64,000 nt of DNA from Corynebacterium matruchotii (GTDB taxonomy: Bacteria > Actinomycetota > Actinomycetes > Mycobacteriales > Mycobacteriaceae): NCBI RefSeq assembly GCF_011612265.2, contig NZ_CP050134.2, positions 992,001-1,056,000 on the forward strand, in the 5' to 3' direction. Within the stretch, counting starts at the first letter, position 1. Each line of letters opens with the position of its first letter. The translations under genes were made by a program, and so were the position numbers. The notes under the pieces were generated by a model. It ran no database searches. It saw only the letters and a program-made list of their open reading frames with translations, and had not been told where the DNA came from. Positions 57,916 to 64,000 of the stretch are shown in pieces.

Positions 57916-58540
57916 TTCTGATGTGCAACGCCACAAACTCGTTCACTTGCTGCGCGAGGTTGGCCCGGATGCGCCCACACTCTGCGAAGGGTGGACGACA
58001 CTGGATCTGATCATACATTTGGTCATTCGGGAAAATTACCCGTTGGCTGCCGCCGGAATGATGGTGCCGCAACTATCGGCTAAATTAGCGGCCCAAACCC
58101 AGCAGCTGAAGGCCACCGTGCCGTATACCGAATTGGTGGATCGGTGGGAGCGGGGGTCACGATTGTGGCCGGTGGCGAAGGCGGATCGGTGGTTGAACAC
58201 GGTCGAACATTTTGTGCACTATGAGGATGTTTCCCGGGCTCAGCCGGGGAAGGCGGACCAGCCGCAGCATGTGGATCGGGCAGATGAACAGGCGTTATTG
58301 CGTGGCCTGAAGTCCATGTCGAAAATGCTGCTTCGTTCTTCGACGGTGCCGGTGGTGGTGCAGCCCGATGGGTGGCCGCGGGTAGTGGTACACGATACGC
58401 GTGGGGTGGCGCACAATGGCAGCGGCGTGGCGACCGTCAGTGGCCCGGTGGGGGAGATCGTTTTATGGCTATTTGGTCGTGATGTTGCACAAGTAACGGT
58501 GGATGATGTATCGGCGGGTATTCGTCGTTCGCAGGCGTAG
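57908..58540 (+). CDS. Mycothiol-dependent-type DinB-fold protein (TIGR03085 family)
   Basis: 210 residues. Four-helix DinB/maleylpyruvate-isomerase-like fold. The start MTFSDVQRHKLVHLLREVGPDAPTLCEGWT, then HLVIRENYP and NTVEHFVHYEDVSRAQP, supply the His residues of the metal site in this family. The function of TIGR03085 proteins is not known; relatives bind mycothiol. ATG 57908 fits a leaderless start; ATG 57890 in the same frame would lie upstream of the -10. Other genes nearby do not reveal its role. Confidence 0.85.
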   Translation: MTFSDVQRHKLVHLLREVGPDAPTLCEGWTTLDLIIHLVIRENYPLAAAGMMVPQLSAKLAAQTQQLKATVPYTELVDRWERGSRLWPVAKADRWLNTVEHFVHYEDVSRAQPGKADQPQHVDRADEQALLRGLKSMSKMLLRSSTVPVVVQPDGWPRVVVHDTRGVAHNGSGVATVSGPVGEIVLWLFGRDVAQVTVDDVSAGIRRSQA

Positions 58541-58697
58541 CCTCACGCGGGCGGGTGTGGTGCGGAAACCTCCGGTGAGTTGGCGTAGGGGAGGGGCGAA
58601 TTTCGCCTAGGTTTTTCGCTATCATCCCAAGATAATGTGACAAAAATTTATTGTTGTCTTTCAGTGTTGCGTGAGTGAAAGTAGTGACATAAGCGGT

Positions 58698-58703
58698 TAC
58701 ACT
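58698..58703 (+). promoter_or_regulatory. -10 element (TACACT) upstream of the ftsK leader ORF
   Basis: TACACT ends 7 nt before the ATG at 58711, the same hexamer and spacing as at 57895-57900. No Shine-Dalgarno lies between. Confidence 0.4.
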
Positions 58704-58710
58704 GTGATGC

Positions 58711-58836
58711 ATGACTGTCAGAAGCACTTCTTCGACGGGCGATGCGCAAGGTAGCCGCACGCCCCACCCCGACACCGGTGAATCCAGCTCCGCTAACAGC
58801 TTGACGGGAGATGATGTGACATGTCGGATACGGTAA
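58711..58836 (+). CDS. Small ORF (41 residues) overlapping the ftsK start
   Basis: Ser/Thr/Asp-rich product beginning [14 protein letters not shown] and ending TCRIR. Its start lies 7 nt after a good -10, and it ends 16 bases inside ftsK in another frame. Translating it would bring ribosomes to the ftsK start (ATG 58821, GGGAG about 8 nt upstream). It may be a leaderless leader peptide, or a chance frame in a normal 5' region. No homologue is recognised. Confidence 0.35.
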   Translation: MTVRSTSSTGDAQGSRTPHPDTGESSSANSLTGDDVTCRIR

Positions 58837-61800
58837 GTTCTACTTCCGGTCAGGATACGGGCTATGCTTCTCGACGGGCCGCAGCAACCTCTGGCGAACG
58901 AACCGGGTCTGCGGTTTCCGCGGTTGGGGCGGGCTTGACCGCGGCCTTTGGCGTGACCGCTCGTGGCTTAGGCAATGTCACCCGACTGGTAAAGAACCGT
59001 AAGGCATCGCGTGCGTCACATGATACGTCAGATACTGAGGAGCTTAATGAGGTGGCCGGCAAAAAATCGACGAGTAAAAAGACGGCCGCAAAGAAGACCG
59101 CCAGCAAAAAACCCGCGGGCAAGGGTGAACCAGCAAAAACAAAGCCCGATGCGGATAGTGTTGGGCTGGCCCTTATTGCGTTGGCGGTGGTGCTGGGCGC
59201 CTCCGTGTGGTTCGAAGTCGCCGGCCCCATTGGTTCGGCAATCGCCACAATGACCTACCTGCTGATGGGGGCTGGTGCGTTGATACTGCCCATCGCGCTC
59301 GTCGTGTTGGCGGTCGCACTTATGCTGGGCTACCAGCCGCATCCACAAAATCGCATGCGCACCATTGGTGGTTCGGCGCTCATCATTGCCGCCATGTTGG
59401 GCCTATTGCAGATCATGGCGGGGAATCCCGAAGCGTGGAGCGATCGCATGCAAGCCGGTGGCGTCATTGGGTTTGTGATTGGTGGCCCGCTGGCCGCAGG
59501 TTTTACCGAATACCTGGCCATCCCGTTATTGCTGCTGTTGATAGTTTTCGGGGCGTTGCAGGCGACCGGCATTAGCGTGCGGGAACTATTCATTATTATT
59601 CGTAATTTTATAGAACGCCATCGTGATGACGAGGATTATGACGATTATTACGAAGACGACTACGACTATGTTGACCAGGAAATAGCGGCACGCGCAGAGG
59701 GGCGCCCGGTGCCAACCCGCCGGCCCCGACGAACCCCGCGGCGACAGCAAGAGCGTTACGACGAGGAACCGTACGATGATTACGACGACTATGACGACTA
59801 CAGCTATTCCGATGCGGAAACCTCTGCCTTTCCGCGGCAGAACACCGAGGAACGCAAGAAGTTAACGACCGACACCGATGAATTCCCGCCGGTCACCGCA
59901 TCCCGGGCGGCTCGATCCCGCCGGCCGCGTTCCCGCCAAACCATGCGACCCGCCCAAGGGGCAGCCCAGGCGGCGGCAAAAGCCGTGTCGGATGTGGCCA
60001 AAGCCGCCGGCACCGCGGCAACCGCAGCATCCACGGCAGTAACCGGTGCCGCCGCGGCGAAAGCCAACACCACCGGTGCCGTCGCTGACGCGGTGACCGA
60101 TGCCGCCGCGGACGTTGCCTCCCAAACAGTAAAGTCCGCGGAAAAACTCGGTACCGCTGCGCTTTCCGGGGCAGCTGGTGTGGCTGATGCCGTGGCCCGG
60201 TCGCAAAAGAACCTCCGGCAGGCCCAAGGTCGGCACAACAATGCCGAAATTACAGCAGGCAATGCGGAAGCGGACACCGAACCCATTGCTATGCGCCCAA
60301 CCCAGGGGGCAGCTAATGCTGGAAAACATGCCGTGGACCTGGCCGATACGGCCGCCGCTGACTCGTCGGCAGAAGACGGGGCGGCCGACACGGCTTCGCA
60401 GGCGATGGGGAAGCACCATTTGGTGGAGGGACCCGACTATCAAATCCCCAGCACATCCCTGCTCACCCCGGGGGCTCCTCCAAAGACTCAAACCGCGGCT
60501 AATGATCGCATGATTGAGGCCATCACCGACGTGTTCACGGAGTTCAAAGTGGATGCCCACGTGGTGGGATTCAGCCGCGGCCCAACAGTAACCCGTTACG
60601 AGGTGCAGCTAGGCCCCGGCGTGAAAGTATCAAAAATCACGAATTTGCAGTCGAATTTGGCTTACGCCGTTGCCACGGATAACGTGCGATTGCTCACCCC
60701 CATTCCAGGAAAATCGTTGGTGGGCATTGAGGTTCCCAACACCGACCGGGAAATGGTGCGGTTGGCGGATGTGCTCAATAACCCAGCCATTCACGAAGAC
60801 GCGGACCCCATGCTCATTGGGTTAGGTAAAGACATCGAGGGGCATTTTGTGGCCCATTCGGTGCAGAAAATGCCGCACCTGCTTGTCGCGGGCTCCACCG
60901 GCTCCGGTAAGTCAGCGTTTGTGAATTCGCTACTGGTATCGCTGCTCACCCGCGCTACCCCTGAGGATGTGCGACTGATTCTCGTGGATCCGAAAATGGT
61001 GGAGCTCACACCATACGAGGGAATCCCACACCTGATTACGCCGATCATCACCCAGCCGAAAAAAGCTGCCGCCGCATTGCAATGGTTGGTGGAAGAAATG
61101 GAACAACGCTACCTGGACATGAAATCGGCCCGGGTGCGGCACATCAAAGATTTCAATCGGAAAATCCGCGCCGGCGAGATCGAAACCCCTGCCGGCTCCC
61201 AACGCGAATACCAGGCCTACCCCTACATCGTGTGTATCGTGGACGAGTTAGCGGACCTCATGATGACCGCCCCGAAGGAGATCGAAGACTCCATCGTGCG
61301 CATCACCCAGAAGGCCCGGGCGGCAGGTATTCACCTGGTTTTGGCCACGCAACGCCCATCGGTGGATGTGGTGACCGGGCTGATTAAGACCAACGTGCCG
61401 TCCCGGCTAGCGTTCGCCACCTCATCGCTGACCGACTCGCGCGTGATCTTGGACCAGGCGGGTGCGGAAAAACTCATTGGCATGGGCGATGGGCTGTTCA
61501 TCCCGCAGGGCGGGCGGCCGCAACGCATCCAGGGCGCATTCGTCACCGATGAGGAAATCCAAGCAGTGGTCGATGCCGCCCGGGAACAGGGCGAACCGGT
61601 GTACACCGAGGGCGTTACCGAGGACAAGTCCGCGGAAAATAAGCGAGAAATCGATGACGATATCGGCGACGATTTAGAGAACCTCCTCCAGGCGGTGGAG
61701 CTGGTGGTGACCTCACAACTCGGGTCAACATCAATGTTGCAGCGCAAAATGCGCATCGGGTTCGCCAAGGCCGGCCGCCTCATGGACCTCATGGAATCCC

Positions 61801-62024
61801 GGGAGATCGTGGGTCCCTCGGAGGGCTCCAAGGCCCGGGAGGTGCTCGTGAAACCGGAGGAATTAGACACGGTTTTGTGGCTGCTTCAAGGCGCGGACCC
61901 GAAGAATGCCCCGAAGGAAAACCCTGGTAGTGACGCCCCTGATGGTGGTGGTGCTGTGTCGGCCAATGATGGTGGTACCAAGGTTGCTGCAGCCACATAT
62001 AACCCCACTCAGAATGCGTTCTAA
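58821..62024 (+). CDS. ftsK: DNA translocase FtsK
   Basis: 1067 residues. It moves chromosome ends through the division septum and activates XerCD at dif. Residues 110-265 hold four or five TM segments. A linker follows, first very acidic and Tyr-rich (about 270-340), then Ala-rich to about 540. The motor (about 550-965) has Walker [14 protein letters not shown] and Walker [15 protein letters not shown]. The C-terminal gamma domain (about 970-1030, [29 protein letters not shown]) reads KOPS-type sites. GGGAG lies about 8 nt before the ATG. Confidence 0.97.
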   Translation: MSDTVSSTSGQDTGYASRRAAATSGERTGSAVSAVGAGLTAAFGVTARGLGNVTRLVKNRKASRASHDTSDTEELNEVAGKKSTSKKTAAKKTASKKPAGKGEPAKTKPDADSVGLALIALAVVLGASVWFEVAGPIGSAIATMTYLLMGAGALILPIALVVLAVALMLGYQPHPQNRMRTIGGSALIIAAMLGLLQIMAGNPEAWSDRMQAGGVIGFVIGGPLAAGFTEYLAIPLLLLLIVFGALQATGISVRELFIIIRNFIERHRDDEDYDDYYEDDYDYVDQEIAARAEGRPVPTRRPRRTPRRQQERYDEEPYDDYDDYDDYSYSDAETSAFPRQNTEERKKLTTDTDEFPPVTASRAARSRRPRSRQTMRPAQGAAQAAAKAVSDVAKAAGTAATAASTAVTGAAAAKANTTGAVADAVTDAAADVASQTVKSAEKLGTAALSGAAGVADAVARSQKNLRQAQGRHNNAEITAGNAEADTEPIAMRPTQGAANAGKHAVDLADTAAADSSAEDGAADTASQAMGKHHLVEGPDYQIPSTSLLTPGAPPKTQTAANDRMIEAITDVFTEFKVDAHVVGFSRGPTVTRYEVQLGPGVKVSKITNLQSNLAYAVATDNVRLLTPIPGKSLVGIEVPNTDREMVRLADVLNNPAIHEDADPMLIGLGKDIEGHFVAHSVQKMPHLLVAGSTGSGKSAFVNSLLVSLLTRATPEDVRLILVDPKMVELTPYEGIPHLITPIITQPKKAAAALQWLVEEMEQRYLDMKSARVRHIKDFNRKIRAGEIETPAGSQREYQAYPYIVCIVDELADLMMTAPKEIEDSIVRITQKARAAGIHLVLATQRPSVDVVTGLIKTNVPSRLAFATSSLTDSRVILDQAGAEKLIGMGDGLFIPQGGRPQRIQGAFVTDEEIQAVVDAAREQGEPVYTEGVTEDKSAENKREIDDDIGDDLENLLQAVELVVTSQLGSTSMLQRKMRIGFAKAGRLMDLMESREIVGPSEGSKAREVLVKPEELDTVLWLLQGADPKNAPKENPGSDAPDGGGAVSANDGGTKVAAATYNPTQNAF

Positions 62025-62046
62025 AACGTGCTAGCATAGGATGACA

Positions 62047-62160
62047 TCGTTGGAGGGGAGTACCCCATAATCAGCGTAGACCGTCAACACGTGACGCTTT
62101 TTTGAAGACGATCCGGTCTCGCTGGCCCGCACCACCTGGCGTCGTCAAGCAGGAAATACG
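62047..62160 (+). promoter_or_regulatory. yybP-ykoY manganese riboswitch, aptamer region
   Basis: The consensus blocks of the class are in order: GGGGAGTA near 62055, CCGTCAACACG at 62081-62091, then the GCTGGCCCGCACCACCTGGC region at 62121-62140, with pairing arms GACGATCC and the flanking stems. Known members bind Mn(II) through the conserved loops and turn on manganese or TerC/Alx-type exporters. The downstream gene here is terC. The exact ends are estimated. Confidence 0.85.
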
Positions 62161-62176
62161 CACTAGTGGGTGGGGG

Positions 62177-62227
62177 AGACCTCCGGCTCTATTTGTACGT
62201 AATACGAATAAGACCGGAGGTCTTTTT
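62177..62227 (+). terminator. Riboswitch expression platform: terminator stem with the terC RBS
   Basis: AGACCTCCGG (62177-62186) pairs with CCGGAGGTCT (62214-62223), and an inner ATTTGTA/TACGAAT stem extends it. TTTTT follows and runs straight into the terC ATG at 62228. GGAGG in the 3' arm is also the Shine-Dalgarno, so the same stem can end transcription and hide the ribosome site. Metal binding should favour an alternative fold; this is inferred. Confidence 0.8.
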
Positions 62228-63358
62228 ATGGAAGTAAACCTGATGACCTGGGCGATCACTATTGCATTAGTAATCGGCCTGTTCATTTTCGACTTCTATT
62301 CCCATGTGCGTACACCGCACGAACCTACCCTCAAAGAATCTGCCATTTGGTCGCTGGTTTATGTGACCCTGGCCTGCCTCTTCGGCATTTTCCTGTGGTT
62401 TACATGGTCCGAGCCCGGTAACCCACATCAGCATGGGTTGGAATTCTTCCACGGCTATATTGTGGAAAAAGCACTTAGCGTCGACAACCTGTTTGTGTTT
62501 GCCCTCATCATGGGCAGTTTCCAGGTGCCACGGAAATATCAGCAGAAGGTACTGCTCATCGGAATTATGCTGGCGCTTGCCTTCCGGCTCGTGTTTATTC
62601 TGCTGGGCAAAGTCGCCATCGACGCCTGGTCTGATGTGTTTTACCTGTTTGGTCTGTTCCTGCTGTATACCGCGGTGAAGCTGGTCATTGACGAAATTCG
62701 GCACGTGCCGGAAATAAATCCGAACGACATGTGGTTGATTAAAACCTTGCGTCGGATCATTCCGGTGGCCCACGGTTATGAGAGCGATCACCTGTTTATC
62801 CACAAAAAGGGCCAGTTTGCCGTGACCACGCTGCTTGTGGCGTTGATCGCTATCGGCATGATTGACGTGATGTTTGCGCTGGATTCCATTCCGGCGATCT
62901 ACGGTATTACGGTGGAACCCTATATTGTGTTCACCACGAATGCGTTCTCGCTGCTGGGACTACGGCAAATGTACTTCCTGCTCGATGGGTTATTGGACCG
63001 GTTGGTGTTCCTGCCCTATGGCCTGGGCGGTGTGCTGGGGTTCATTAGCGTCAAACTCATCCTGCACGCGCTGCACGAAAACAAACTAGGGTTTATCAAC
63101 GGTGGCGAGTCGGTACCGGTGCCGGAAATTCCCACCGTATGGTCGCTCGTAACCATTGTGGGCATTTTAACCATTGCGGTGGTTGCCTCGTTGATTAAGG
63201 TGAAACGCGACGAAGCGCAGGGTGCCATTGCCCTGAAATGGAATAAGGACTACGACGATATTCCCATGAATGGCGCGGAAGCAGACGGCACCCCAGCGAG
63301 GCCGAAAAACCCTTCGACAAGTAACGCTTCGGCGGACGGAAACCCGCGGGAAACCTAG
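62228..63358 (+). CDS. TerC/Alx family membrane protein, probable manganese exporter
   Basis: 376 residues. Nine or so TM segments with the family signatures FHGYIVEKALSVDNLFVFALI (at 75-95) and MFALDSIPAIYGIT (about 215-228), whose Asp/Glu residues are thought to bind metal. The first 42 in-frame codons upstream belong to the riboswitch region. Its 5' riboswitch argues for Mn(II) homeostasis. The tail (about 345-376) is hydrophilic. The stop overlaps the 3' end of the opposite yciI-like gene by 4 bases. Confidence 0.93.
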   Translation: MEVNLMTWAITIALVIGLFIFDFYSHVRTPHEPTLKESAIWSLVYVTLACLFGIFLWFTWSEPGNPHQHGLEFFHGYIVEKALSVDNLFVFALIMGSFQVPRKYQQKVLLIGIMLALAFRLVFILLGKVAIDAWSDVFYLFGLFLLYTAVKLVIDEIRHVPEINPNDMWLIKTLRRIIPVAHGYESDHLFIHKKGQFAVTTLLVALIAIGMIDVMFALDSIPAIYGITVEPYIVFTTNAFSLLGLRQMYFLLDGLLDRLVFLPYGLGGVLGFISVKLILHALHENKLGFINGGESVPVPEIPTVWSLVTIVGILTIAVVASLIKVKRDEAQGAIALKWNKDYDDIPMNGAEADGTPARPKNPSTSNASADGNPRET

Positions 63359-63648
63359 ACACCAAAGATGTTCAGTACCGGGTTCCAGGTGTGAAACACC
63401 CGCCCGGTGAGCGCATTATTGGTGTGGAATGGATCATCGGCCATAAGTGCCTCAGCGTCGGCAATCGTGGCGGAATCGTCAAGTTGAATCACAATGAGAG
63501 CGTCACCATCCCCATCGGTATAGGGGCCGGAACCAATGAGTTTGCCTTCCTCTTTCAGCTTTCCGAGAAATTCCCGGTGGGCGGGGCGCAGTTCGATGAT
63601 CTGCGGGCTGTCGGCGGGGTAGTGGTATTCAATAGCAAAAACAGTCAT
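63355..63648 (-). CDS. YciI family protein
   Basis: 97 residues, the family length. YciI proteins have a ferredoxin-like fold with a conserved His-Asp pair; several are enzymes of unknown substrate. MTVFAIEYHYPADSP opens, RPAHREFLGKLKEEGKLIGSGPY carries the conserved His, and DDPFHTNNALTGRVFHTWNPV is near the end. It is convergent with terC and divergent from pgsA. In some actinobacteria the same gene lies by pgsA/ftsK. Confidence 0.9.
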   Translation of the reverse strand: MTVFAIEYHYPADSPQIIELRPAHREFLGKLKEEGKLIGSGPYTDGDGDALIVIQLDDSATIADAEALMADDPFHTNNALTGRVFHTWNPVLNIFGV

Positions 63649-63720
63649 GATTTTGATGCTAGTCGGTGATGAGGTTCCGCATGGGGTGATTCCCAGTCCA
63701 TCGTTGTAGTGTTGTTATTT

Positions 63721-64000
63721 ATGAATGATGCCGTCTCTAGCGCACCAACCCCAGCCAAGCCGTCGAATCTGAATGTTCCTAACATCCTGACCAGCATACG
63801 GATCTTGGCTATTCCCCTCTTTGCCTGGTTAGTGCTCCGCAGCGAAGGCCAACACATGTCCTGGATGTTATGGTCGTTGGGCTGCTTCGTGGCGTTGATG
63901 ATTACCGACAAACTTGATGGTGATATTGCGCGTGCGAAAAACCTTGTGACCGACTTTGGGAAAATCGCCGACCCCATCGCCGACAAGGCCCTGATTTCTA
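63721..64000 (+). CDS. pgsA: CDP-alcohol phosphatidyltransferase, PgsA type (3' truncated by window)
   Basis: The first 93 residues are seen. The hydrophobic N-terminus after NLNVPNILTSIRILAIPLFAWLVL leads to the family motif D-x2-D-G-x2-A-R-x8-G-x3-D-x3-D, visible as DKLDGDIAR and GKIADPIAD. It should make phosphatidylglycerol phosphate from CDP-diacylglycerol. TAGTGT, 8 nt before the ATG, may be a -10. Its position after ftsK matches Rv2746c of mycobacteria. Confidence 0.93.
   Translation, partial: MNDAVSSAPTPAKPSNLNVPNILTSIRILAIPLFAWLVLRSEGQHMSWMLWSLGCFVALMITDKLDGDIARAKNLVTDFGKIADPIADKALIS

Overview
The window reads as chromosomal DNA of a Corynebacterium-type actinomycete. Evidence: a mycothione reductase gene (mycothiol is actinobacterial), a PptT/PptH pair next to truB, thyX between dapB and dapA, the order proS-DUF4439-rimP-nusA-ylxR-infB-rbfA-DHH-MATE, and a core gene order that, from memory of the Mycobacterium tuberculosis map, runs parallel to Rv2869c down to Rv2746c. 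No rRNA, tRNA, CRISPR array, prophage or insertion sequence was recognised. Assignment below genus level is not possible from the sequence alone.

Layout. 1-604: 3' end of a Rip1-type site-2 protease. 601-6722 (minus strand): a five-gene uptake/export operon with two ATPases, an MFS exporter, a lipoprotein binding protein and a fused double permease; its make-up resembles the opine-metallophore cntABCDF+E system. 7082-10411: an ABC exporter whose ATPase carries a 300-residue Pro/Gln/Asn-rich tail. These two modules separate rip1 from ispG, which are adjacent in related genomes, so this is an accessory insertion. 10626-16243: ispG, a lipoprotein penicillin-binding protein, map and cobQ. 16149-20196 (minus strand): an 8-TM protein, mycothione reductase and a serine hydrolase. 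20197-20992: an AT-rich leader, then mqo. 22511-29133: a cobalamin block (Mg/Co-chelatase ATPase and VWA parts apparently split by a +1 frameshift, cobO, cobB, cobA) interrupted by a DUF222 protein and a DnaA-box inverted repeat. 29064-34608: yaaA, an OafA-type acyltransferase, an orphan oligopeptide-binding lipoprotein and a one-TM protein.

34745-49330 is translation and RNA machinery: proS, rimP, nusA, ylxR, infB, rbfA, a DHH phosphoesterase, a MATE transporter, pptH-pptT, truB and ribF. 49333-58540 holds a nucleoside hydrolase, rpsO-pnp (coupled RNA genes), dapB-thyX-dapA (lysine/mDAP and dTMP synthesis), rnj and a mycothiol-type DinB-fold protein. 58711-64000 holds a small ORF overlapping ftsK, ftsK itself, a manganese riboswitch controlling terC, a YciI-like protein and the start of pgsA.

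Expression signals. At least nine genes show a -10 hexamer ending 6-8 nt before the start codon and no Shine-Dalgarno, the pattern of leaderless mRNAs. Others (infB, rbfA, pnp, cobO, the SBP at 3972, pptH) have strong AAGGAG sites. The strongest regulatory element is a yybP-ykoY type Mn riboswitch at about 62047-62227, whose terminator stem contains the terC ribosome binding site. Other unexplained structures are a three-way-junction-like fold after mqo, inverted DnaA boxes before cobB, and long hairpins before and after infB.
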